From the NCBI RefSeq assembly GCF_014646155.1, contig NZ_BMMX01000014.1:1-64000 (forward strand): 64,000 nucleotides of DNA, read 5' to 3'. This document shows, in pieces, positions 29,918 through 38,551 of the stretch (position 1 is the first letter of the stretch; every line of letters begins with the position of its first letter). This DNA is from Mangrovihabitans endophyticus (lineage in GTDB: Bacteria > Actinomycetota > Actinomycetes > Mycobacteriales > Micromonosporaceae). Both the position numbers and the translations under genes were made by a program. Below the pieces are notes generated by a model that did not search any database, had not been told where the DNA came from, and saw only the letters and a program-made list of their open reading frames with translations.

Positions 29918-30280
29918 ATGGAGAACCCGATCGAGAGCATGTTTGCCGCCGACGGCACGGCGACGGTCGCCGTGGCTGGCGAGATCGACTTTTCCAATGC
30001 CGACGAGCTGTCCCGCGAGATCTGCGGCGCCGTTGCCGAGTGGTCGCCGTTGGCACTCGTCGTCGATCTGGGTCGCGCCACGTTCATGGACTCCACCGGT
30101 CTCGGCGCGCTGATCGAGGGCTACCGGTGCGCCGACGAGGCGGGCGCTCGATTCTCCGTGGTCAACATGAGTGACAGTTTCCGGCGCGTCCTGGCCGTGA
30201 CCGGATTGTCGGACTTCTTCTGCCCGGTCGACGCGGAGCCGGGGCCCCGGCCCTCACTGTCCGAGGCCACCGGCGCCTGA
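29918..30280 (+). CDS. STAS-domain anti-sigma factor antagonist
   Basis: The 120-residue protein has the STAS pattern ATVAVAGEIDFSNADEL and ATFMDSTGLGALIEGYR, with the phosphorylatable Ser in MDSTGLG. It has no linked kinase gene and so is an orphan. It diverges from the ssd-tad operon. ATG 29918 has GGAG six bases upstream. It could compete with BldG for the same HATPase or act with one elsewhere. Confidence 0.87.
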   Translation: MENPIESMFAADGTATVAVAGEIDFSNADELSREICGAVAEWSPLALVVDLGRATFMDSTGLGALIEGYRCADEAGARFSVVNMSDSFRRVLAVTGLSDFFCPVDAEPGPRPSLSEATGA

Positions 30281-30441
30281 GCCATCCCGCATCGAGCGTC
30301 CCCACACCGGAACGGGTCACGTCAGTCCACACACGCCGCCTCGTGTCCGGTTGTCGGCGCCGCGACCGCCGCCACGGTCACGCGTACCAGGGCGATGACG
30401 AACTCGACATGGCGTGGAAAGCCGACATCGACTCGGTCTGC

Positions 30442-30479
30442 GGGGCGGCGGACGAGGGTCTGTGGGGCGGCGGACGAGG
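30442..30479. repeat. Direct repeat, 16 bp, period 22
   Basis: GGGGCGGCGGACGAGG occurs at 30442-30457 and 30464-30479, two turns of DNA apart. Confidence 0.9.
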
Positions 30480-30537
30480 ATCGTCGAGCGGGCCGGCCCG
30501 CGGACGCGGCGGACATGGGTGGGAGTTTCGTATAAGA

Positions 30538-30570
30538 GACGGCCCCCGTCGGGGGGCGACGAGGGCCGTC
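30538..30570. terminator. Strong hairpin, possible terminator of the STAS transcript
   Basis: GACGGCCC pairs with GGGCCGTC, then after one C-A mismatch CGTCG pairs with CGACG around a GGGGG loop. There is no T-run. It lies 258 bp after the STAS stop, so a role in termination or in a separate structured RNA are both possible. Confidence 0.55.
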
Positions 30571-30573
30571 CAG

Positions 30574-30603
30574 GATTCGGCTCCGGGGGGGTCGAGCCGA
30601 ATC
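30574..30603. other. Second hairpin adjacent to the first
   Basis: GATTCGGCTC pairs fully with GAGCCGAATC around a ten-base G-rich loop, three bases after the previous hairpin. Two stacked hairpins this close suggest one structured RNA element. Confidence 0.55.
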
Positions 30604-30878
30604 GGCTCGGTGATCGCGGGGGGCGCAACCACCGAGAATCTGGCAACGCAAACAAGCTGGCGGAGCTCTGTCGAAGCCGGAGATCAGTCACGCGGGATTC
30701 CGACTGCAACCTGCCTGACCGCGGCTGGCCCGACAACAACATGCCCGCTAACAACATGAATACCTGTCGTAACAACAGCATGCCCTACACATGGCCCGCC
30801 GTCGAGTACCCATTGTGACTCGATGCGACGTTCTCGGCACGTGGGGATCACCGGCGGGAACGCACGCCGACGGGCGGC

Positions 30879-30884
30879 TACACT
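30879..30884 (+). promoter_or_regulatory. Candidate -10 element of the HAD gene (leaderless)
   Basis: TACACT ends eight bases before the GTG at 30893, with no ribosome-binding sequence in between. Confidence 0.45.
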
Positions 30885-30892
30885 TTCGCCCC

Positions 30893-31690
30893 GTGGGCGT
30901 CAGCGCCGCGTTCTTCGACCTCGACAAGACCGTCATCGCCAAGTCCAGCGCCTTGGCGTTCGGACGGCCTTTCTATCGTGATGGGCTGATCAGTCGCCGT
31001 GACGTGGTGAAATCCGCGTACGCGCAGTTGATGTTCCGGCTCGGTGGCACCGACGAGCAGACCATGGCGCGCACCCGCGACTATCTCGCCGAGCTGTGCA
31101 AGGGCTGGCGCGTGGAGCAGGTTCGCCAGATCGTCGTCGAGGCCCTGGACGAATTGATCAACCCGTACGTGTACGCGGAGGCCGCGACCCTGATCGGCGA
31201 GCACCGCGCGGCCGGACGGGACGTCGTGCTGGTCTCCGCGTCCGGCGACGAGATGGTGCGGCCGATCGGTGCGCTGCTCGGCGTCACCGATGTGATCGCC
31301 ACCCGGATGCGCATCGTGGACGGCCGGTACAGCGGGGAGGTCGAGTTCTACGCGGCCGGACCGAGCAAGGCGCAGGGGGTCCGGGACCTTGCCGCGGCGC
31401 ACGGTTACGACCTGGCGGACTGCTACGCCTACTCCGACTCCAGCAGCGATCTGCCGTTGCTGGAATCGGTGGGTCATCCGAACGCGGTCAATCCGTCCCG
31501 CACGCTGCGCCGGGTCGCCACCGAGAGATCCTGGCCGATCCTCGAGTTCCGGCACCCGGTACCGCTGGGCCAGCGGCTGCGGGACCGCCCGGCGGTTCCG
31601 GTCGCCGCGGCGGCGCTCGGCGTCGGGGTCGGCGTGGCCATCGGCATCGCCATCTACGGCCGGCACCGCAAGACGCGCGCCGCCGCCTGA
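30893..31690 (+). CDS. HAD-superfamily phosphatase (SerB-like, IB type)
   Basis: The 265-residue protein opens with AAFFDLDKTVIAKSSA (nucleophile and general acid Asp), has LVSASGDEMVRP (motif II Ser) and ADCYAYSDSSSDLPLLE (motif III/IV). A C-terminal hydrophobic segment (AALGVGVGVAIGIAIYG) anchors it to the membrane. It is the positional match of Rv3661 and Streptomyces SCO3558, both next to ssd. GTG 30893 fits a leaderless start. The substrate is not known. Confidence 0.88.
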   Translation: MGVSAAFFDLDKTVIAKSSALAFGRPFYRDGLISRRDVVKSAYAQLMFRLGGTDEQTMARTRDYLAELCKGWRVEQVRQIVVEALDELINPYVYAEAATLIGEHRAAGRDVVLVSASGDEMVRPIGALLGVTDVIATRMRIVDGRYSGEVEFYAAGPSKAQGVRDLAAAHGYDLADCYAYSDSSSDLPLLESVGHPNAVNPSRTLRRVATERSWPILEFRHPVPLGQRLRDRPAVPVAAAALGVGVGVAIGIAIYGRHRKTRAAA

Positions 31691-31704
31691 GCCGCGAGCC
31701 GTAC

Positions 31705-32010
31705 GCGACCGGTATCCCCAGCCACACAGGGGCAACGACCTGCACCGATGTGGGACGTCTGAGTTTTCCGCCGCACCCCAACGGCGTCCCGTCGGCGTCT
31801 GGCGATCAAGCCAACGGCGGCGTAGAAAGGAGGTGCGGACCTGGTTATGCCGGGCTCCGTGCACGGCCACCGGGAACCCACGCGCGATCAGCCACGGCAG
31901 GCACGTTGCGGCGGCACCCGCACAGGGACCGCCGACAACGACCCAGGTGCACGCTTGATAACCCGGTTCGGACGCGCGAGGCCGGCGCCCCGCAACGGGA
32001 CGCCGGCTTT
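31705..32010 (+). ncRNA. Probable Ms1/MTS2823/scr3559-type RNA (6S-like)
   Basis: In Mycobacterium the abundant MTS2823/Ms1 RNA, and in Streptomyces the 6S-like scr3559, lie directly downstream of this HAD gene and before the Fic-like gene. The same gap here is about 430 bp and has no supported gene, but it ends in a strong intrinsic terminator at 31981-32010, giving about 300 nt. An AAAGGAGG at 31826-31833 precedes overlapping short frames that look accidental. Ms1 binds core RNA polymerase lacking sigma. Ends are approximate. The identification rests on position and terminator, not on a structure model. Confidence 0.65.
31981..32010 (+). terminator. Intrinsic terminator of the small RNA
   Basis: GCCGGCG and CGCCGGC pair (7 bp), then one C-A mismatch and CCCG/CGGG pair around a CAA loop, followed by TTT. 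It is the only plausible end for a transcript from the gap downstream of the HAD gene. Confidence 0.8.
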
Positions 32011-32052
32011 ATGTGTGTCCGGCCCTACGCCTGTCCGTCGCGCGGCGAAAAT

Positions 32053-32114
32053 GTGTCGCGATAGGAGGTGTCGCGATAGGAGGTGTCGCGGCAGGGAGGT
32101 GTCGCGGCAGGGAG
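32053..32114. repeat. Tandem repeat, four 15-16-bp units
   Basis: Two copies of GTGTCGCGATAGGAG and two of GTGTCGCGGCAGGGAG follow each other directly. The array ends two bases before the stop codon of the PH-domain gene on the minus strand. Confidence 0.95.
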
Positions 32115-32116
32115 GG

Positions 32117-32599
32117 TCACGCCACCGCGTTCGCCGCGCGCAGGTGGTGGTCGCGCAGTTCGTGATAGACCGCGCGGAAGACCGCGGGCCGCGAGTGGAA
32201 GTCGACCCCCTGCGCCCAGAGTTCGGTGTTGACCGTGGTGCCGTCGCGCCGTTCGATAAGCACCGTCATGCCGCTCTCGATCTCCCACGGGCCGACCCGA
32301 TGGGTGGCGCGGTGCAGGCGGACGTGGGCGACGTCCTGCCAGTGCAGCACCCGTGAGCGCAGCAGGCCGCGGATGCGCAGCCCGTCCGGCCCGAGGTAGG
32401 CGCCCATCTGCAGGATCCGCCAGGCGCCCAGTGTCCAGGTGCCGGCGAGCACGCCGGCGAGCAGGTGAACGGCGTACCCGTCCAGGTCGAACTGCCGCAC
32501 GGTCGCCCAGCCAAGCAGCGCCAGCGCGACCGCCTCCCAGGCGATCACCAGCCATCGACCGGCGCCGGGCGTGTAGGGCCGGATCCAGGTGTCGGTCAC
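32117..32599 (-). CDS. Small membrane protein with bacterial PH domain
   Basis: The 160-residue protein has two membrane segments (WLVIAWEAVALALLGWATV and YAVHLLAGVLAGTWTLG), then a PH-like domain with DGLRIRGLLRSRVLHWQDV and a closing FRAVYHELRDHHLR. Such proteins are common and of unknown role in actinobacteria. GTG 32599 is chosen because the usual start WIRPYTPG follows and CATACT lies seven bases upstream; the frame is open to 32638. Confidence 0.75.
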   Translation of the reverse strand: MTDTWIRPYTPGAGRWLVIAWEAVALALLGWATVRQFDLDGYAVHLLAGVLAGTWTLGAWRILQMGAYLGPDGLRIRGLLRSRVLHWQDVAHVRLHRATHRVGPWEIESGMTVLIERRDGTTVNTELWAQGVDFHSRPAVFRAVYHELRDHHLRAANAVA

Positions 32600-32744
32600 G
32601 CGACCGAGTATGCCAACGCAACCGAGGACGAAGGGCACATATCCGACAGCGATGCAGATCCCGCCCGAGCGGGTGATTCCCCGCAGACTGATCGGCGGGT
32701 TGCCGCATCCCGGCGTCTCCGGAACCGGCGGACCGGGCCAGAGA

Positions 32745-33482
32745 TCAACGACGCGTCAGCACCTCGTCACCGACGGACACCAGCTCGTCGGCCGCCTCCT
32801 GCACCGCATGGGCATGATGCCGCAGCCACGCGCGGATGCCGTCCGGCGTGCCCGTCGCGTACGCGCCGGCCGCCCCGACGTACTCCGGCTCGCGCCGCAG
32901 GTGTCCCACCTCGACCGCGAGCAACCCGCGAGGGTCCAGCCCGCGGCCGATCAGGGTGAGCCGGGACGCGGCGCGGGCGATCACACCGGAGGGGCCGGCG
33001 AACGGCCGCAGCGTCAGCAGTTCCGCGTGCACGACGGCGGCCAGCACCAGCGGCGGACTGGTGTCGTTGCCGGCGACCAGCCGGGCGAGGGCATCCACGC
33101 GCTCCGAGCCGGACCGCAGGCGCCCGAGGTCGGCATCGGCGACCACACCACGGGCGGCGAGCATGTGCAGCCGGGCGAGAACCTGCCGGGGTGCGCGCAT
33201 CCACAGGTCGGTGAGGCCCCCGAGGGCCTGGGACACCCGCAGCGCGCCCTGTAGAACCGGGGCGGTGACCGTGCCGGCGCGCACATCGTCCACCTCGTGG
33301 CGGCTGCCCTCCAGCGCCGCGCTGGCCACCGCGGCACGCAGACCGGATTCGGCGGCCACCGGGCCGCCCTGCCGCCGCAACGCGCGGTGCCGCAACGCGT
33401 CATCGACGCGCTCACGGGCCGCGGCGAGGGCGGCCGGCACGTCGGCGAGGTCGAGCAGCGGTGCGAGGGGATCGGGCGGCAT
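32745..33482 (-). CDS. Degenerate Fic-like protein (Rv3662c/SCO3559 type)
   Basis: The 245-residue protein has the Fic helical order, with VASAALEGSRHEVDDV as inhibitory/anchor helix and ELLTLRPFAGPSGVIARAASRL where Fic proteins have HPFxDGNGR. The catalytic His is Leu/Arg and the GNGR loop is GPSGV, so AMP transfer is unlikely. It is a syntenic match to the mycobacterial Rv3662c and Streptomyces SCO3559. ATG 33482 is chosen over 33524 because TACCTT stands six bases before it, a leaderless arrangement. Confidence 0.8.
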   Translation of the reverse strand: MPPDPLAPLLDLADVPAALAAARERVDDALRHRALRRQGGPVAAESGLRAAVASAALEGSRHEVDDVRAGTVTAPVLQGALRVSQALGGLTDLWMRAPRQVLARLHMLAARGVVADADLGRLRSGSERVDALARLVAGNDTSPPLVLAAVVHAELLTLRPFAGPSGVIARAASRLTLIGRGLDPRGLLAVEVGHLRREPEYVGAAGAYATGTPDGIRAWLRHHAHAVQEAADELVSVGDEVLTRR

Positions 33483-33488
33483 CCGGCC

Positions 33489-33494
33489 AAGGTA
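33489..33494 (-). promoter_or_regulatory. Candidate -10 element of the Fic-like gene (leaderless)
   Basis: TACCTT on the minus strand ends six bases before the ATG at 33482, with no ribosome-binding sequence. Confidence 0.4.
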
Positions 33495-33615
33495 GCCGGT
33501 CAGTCGGCGCGCGTCGGCGACCACATGGCGCGACGCCCCGCCCGAGCCTCGCCGGTCACGCCGAGCGGAACTAGGGTGCAGAAAAGAGACCGGTCACGGC
33601 AGAGGAGCCGCCCCC

Positions 33616-35601
<1,986 letters not shown>

Positions 35602-35616
35602 GAACCTCTCGGCGAG

Positions 35617-35655
35617 CAGCGGCAGGCCTGGCATCGTGGGGTCTGCCGCTGTTTC
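35617..35655 (+). terminator. Terminator of acs
   Basis: CAGCGGCAG and CTGCCGCTG form a 9-bp stem around a 17-base loop, followed by TTT, 15 bases after the acs stop. Confidence 0.7.
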
Positions 35656-35781
35656 GGCCAACAGTCCGCTTCGCCGGTAATGCCGCTGTTGGCGTTATGG
35701 CAAAACCATATCGGGTCACCATCGCCCATCAATCGACGCGAACCCTTTCACGTATCTCTCTGTTTGCATACGTTCACGTGA

Positions 35782-35856
35782 GCCCCGAACCCCCGGGGCC
35801 GTTTACCGCCGACCCGCTGCACCCGAGCGGTCCGGTCACGTCAACGGAGGTACGTA
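35782..35856 (+). promoter_or_regulatory. Upstream element shared by the two M6 protease genes (copy 1)
   Basis: GCCCCGAACCCCCGGGGC (6-bp stem, six-base loop, 35782-35799) is followed by a region ending in the ribosome site AACGGAGGTACG before GTG 35857. The same hairpin and ribosome region precede the second protease gene, at 71 instead of 75 bases. The distal upstream sequences differ. A common leader or regulator site is likely. Confidence 0.65.
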
Positions 35857-38229
35857 GTGCGCAAGGTGGTCATGGGACTGCTGGGCGCATCGCTGGTCAC
35901 GAGCGTCGGGATCTCGGTTCCGGCCGCCGCCAGCGCAGCGCCGCCAGTGGATCCCGCACCGGCAGCAAGGCCCGGTTCAGCACCCGTAGACGATCTTCCC
36001 AACCCGCTCGAAGACAAGCGCCGCGCGCTGCGCGCGCAAGCCGTGGCCGACGTGGCCAGCGGCACGGCGAAGCCGATCCAGCGCAACGGCAGCACCGTGG
36101 TCAAGGTCGGCCGCACCAACGGCTCCGGCGCCACCAACCGCGCCATGCCCAAGGCCGGCAAGGACCAATACGTCGAACTCGGCCGCGAACGGACCGACCG
36201 AATCTTCGTGATTCTGGCCGAGTTCGGTAACGAGCGGCACCCGAACTACCCGGACGTGGACAGCGACCCGTCGACCCCGGGACCGACCACCTTCGACGGC
36301 CCGCTGCACAACTCGATCCCCGAGCCGGACCGTAGCGTGGACAACACCACGATCTGGCAGTCGGACTATTCGGCCGACCACTACCGGCAGATGTACTTCG
36401 GCAAGGGCAACGGCGTCGAGTCGCTCAAGACGTACTACGAGAAGCAGTCCTCCGGCCGCTACTCGGTCGACGGCGAGGTCACCGACTGGGTCAAGGTCCG
36501 CTACAACGAGGCCCGCTACGGCCGTGACCTGTGCGGCGGACACGTCTGCAACAACACATGGGCGCTCATCCGGGACGCGGCCAACCAATGGGTCGCCGAC
36601 CAGCAGGCCGCCGGCCGCAGCGACGCCGCCATCTCCGCGGACATGAAGTCGTTCGACCAGTACGACCGCTACGACTACGACAACGACGGCAACTTCAACG
36701 AGCCGGACGGCTACATCGACCACTTCCAGATCGTGCACGCCGGCGGCGATCAGGCCGACGGTGATCCGCAGCAGGGCGAGGACGCCATCTGGAGCCACCG
36801 GTGGTACGCGTACGGCACGGACGTCGGCCGCACCGGACCGGGCGACAACCTGCTCGGTGGCACCCAGATCGGCGACACCGGCATCTGGATCGGCGACTAC
36901 ACGATCCAGCCGGAGAACGGCGGCCTGAGCGTCTTCTGCCACGAGTACGGCCACGATCTGGGCCTACCGGACGACTACGACACCTCGGCCGGTGGCGACA
37001 ACGCCAACGAGTACTGGACGCTGATGGCGCAGAGCCGCCTGAACGCGGCCGGTGAACCGATCGGCACCCGTCCCGGCGACATCGGCGCCTGGAACAAGAT
37101 GCAGCTCGGCTGGCTGGACTACGAGACCGTGGTGGCGGGCCAGAAGAAGACCCTCAACCTGGGCCCGGAGGAATACAACACGGCCAAGGCACAGGGCGTC
37201 GTGGTGGTGTTGCCGGACAAGGAGGTCACCACCGAGCTCGGCGAGCCGTACGCGGGAGACGGCCAGTTCTTCTCCGGCAACGCGGACGACCTGAACACCG
37301 CGATGTCGCACGACATCGACCTCACCGGCAACTCGACCGCCGCGGTCAGCCTCAAGGGCCGGTACGACATCGAGGTGGACTACGACTACCTCTACTTCGA
37401 GGCGTCCACCGACGGCGGCTCCACCTGGACCCGGCTGGACGGCACCATCGACGGGGCGCCGCTGCCCCGCGACGCCAGCGACACGCCGGCGGTGACCGGC
37501 AGCAGCGACGGCGCGTGGACCGACATCCAGATCCCGCTGGACGCGTACGCGGGACAGGACATCACCTTCCGCCTGCACTATGTGACCGACGGTGGCGTCT
37601 CCGAGGGCGGATTCTTCGGCGACGACGTCACCATCACCGCGGACGGCGCGACGGTGCTGACCGACGGTGCCGAGGGCGACACCACGTGGGACCTGGACGG
37701 CTTCTCGATCGTGGGCGCCAGCACCACCGAGGACTACGACAACTTCTACATCGCGGGGCACCGCAGTTACGTGACCTACGACCGGTACCTGAAGACGGGC
37801 CCGTACTACTTCGGTTACCCGGACCGGCCGGACTATGTGGACCACTACTCCTACCAGGAGGGTCTGCTCATCTCGTACTGGGACACCTCGCAGGTCGACA
37901 ACAACGTCAACGTCCACCCGGGCACCGGGCGCAACCTGTACATCGACGCGCACCCGGAGACGCTGTACAACCTCGAAGGAAAGCCCTGGCGGACGCGCGT
38001 CCAGATCTATGACGCGCCGTTCGGCCTGCAGAAGGCTGACTCGTTCACGCTGCACATCAACGGCAAGCCCAGCTACATCCGTGGCCAGGCCGCGCAGCCG
38101 TTGTTCAACGACACCAAGCAGTACTTCGACCCGGATCTGCCGAACCACGGCGTCAAGCTTCCGGCCGTGGGTGTCAAGATGCGGGTGGTGGCGGTCGACG
38201 GCACCTCCATGAAGGTCCGCATCAGCTAA
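35857..38229 (+). CDS. Secreted M6-family (immune inhibitor A-like) metalloprotease, copy 1
   Basis: The 790-residue protein has a signal peptide (to about residue 28, ending ASA-APP), a long propeptide, then the catalytic domain with HEYGHDLGLPDDYD at 362, a HExxH zinc site. A DYDNDGNFNEPDGYIDHFQ stretch likely binds calcium. After the catalytic domain come a beta-sandwich region (DYLYFEASTDGGSTW, GGVSEGGFFGDD) and a C-terminal domain. Such proteases cleave host or matrix proteins in Bacillus; here the role is more likely nutrition. GTG 35857 follows GGAGG by seven bases. It has its own terminator. Confidence 0.92.
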   Translation: MRKVVMGLLGASLVTSVGISVPAAASAAPPVDPAPAARPGSAPVDDLPNPLEDKRRALRAQAVADVASGTAKPIQRNGSTVVKVGRTNGSGATNRAMPKAGKDQYVELGRERTDRIFVILAEFGNERHPNYPDVDSDPSTPGPTTFDGPLHNSIPEPDRSVDNTTIWQSDYSADHYRQMYFGKGNGVESLKTYYEKQSSGRYSVDGEVTDWVKVRYNEARYGRDLCGGHVCNNTWALIRDAANQWVADQQAAGRSDAAISADMKSFDQYDRYDYDNDGNFNEPDGYIDHFQIVHAGGDQADGDPQQGEDAIWSHRWYAYGTDVGRTGPGDNLLGGTQIGDTGIWIGDYTIQPENGGLSVFCHEYGHDLGLPDDYDTSAGGDNANEYWTLMAQSRLNAAGEPIGTRPGDIGAWNKMQLGWLDYETVVAGQKKTLNLGPEEYNTAKAQGVVVVLPDKEVTTELGEPYAGDGQFFSGNADDLNTAMSHDIDLTGNSTAAVSLKGRYDIEVDYDYLYFEASTDGGSTWTRLDGTIDGAPLPRDASDTPAVTGSSDGAWTDIQIPLDAYAGQDITFRLHYVTDGGVSEGGFFGDDVTITADGATVLTDGAEGDTTWDLDGFSIVGASTTEDYDNFYIAGHRSYVTYDRYLKTGPYYFGYPDRPDYVDHYSYQEGLLISYWDTSQVDNNVNVHPGTGRNLYIDAHPETLYNLEGKPWRTRVQIYDAPFGLQKADSFTLHINGKPSYIRGQAAQPLFNDTKQYFDPDLPNHGVKLPAVGVKMRVVAVDGTSMKVRIS

Positions 38230-38242
38230 TTCACCGCATGGC

Positions 38243-38281
38243 GGCGGGCGTCCGGCAATTCCGGGCGCCCGCCCTCCTTTT
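38243..38281 (+). terminator. Terminator of protease copy 1
   Basis: GGCGGGCG and CGCCCGCC pair, with CCGG/CCGG inside, followed by a short T-run (CTCCTTTT). Confidence 0.9.
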
Positions 38282-38410
38282 GCCCGTACGCGCCATCCCG
38301 GCTTCCCCGACGCGCCGTTTCTCATACGCTTGGCGACCGCCGACACGATGACGCTCCGCGACCACGTTTGCCGAGGTGGAGCGCTCACACAGTCACGCTG
38401 AGCAGACTTA

Positions 38411-38427
38411 GATAAAGATCGTTTATC
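38411..38427. promoter_or_regulatory. AT-rich palindrome before protease copy 2
   Basis: GATAAA and TTTATC are separated by five bases, in a locally AT-rich stretch 125 bp before the second protease start. It resembles a repressor operator. Copy 1 lacks it and has instead TATGG-CCATA at 35696-35710. Confidence 0.5.
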
Positions 38428-38480
38428 GTTTTGCAGCATGTTCTTCCGGAACTTGCCAGCCCATTCATAGTTTCTCTTCA

Positions 38481-38551
38481 GCCCCGAACCCCCGGGGCTC
38501 TCGCGCCGACCGCTGCACACAGCGATTCGGTCATGTCAACGGAGGTACGAA
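38481..38551 (+). promoter_or_regulatory. Upstream element shared by the two M6 protease genes (copy 2)
   Basis: The same hairpin GCCCCGAACCCCCGGGGC (38481-38498) as before copy 1, then a similar leader and AACGGAGGTACG before GTG 38552. Confidence 0.65.

Larger units (their letters stand above)
30281..30878. other. Long intergenic region with two strong stem-loops
   Basis: A 598-bp stretch between the STAS and HAD genes. It holds a 16-bp direct repeat (30442-30479) and two adjacent strong hairpins (30538-30570 and 30574-30603). Frames here have no ribosome site and are not supported as genes. The rest, with several AACAAC runs near 30730-30780, shows nothing I can name. Confidence 0.6.

Noticed and set aside
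31833..31958. Short coding frame after AAAGGAGG (GTG 31833 or ATG 31847)
   Set aside because: The ribosome-like sequence overlaps one start and is 13 bases from the other, and the interval fits a non-coding RNA better. Not fully excluded.
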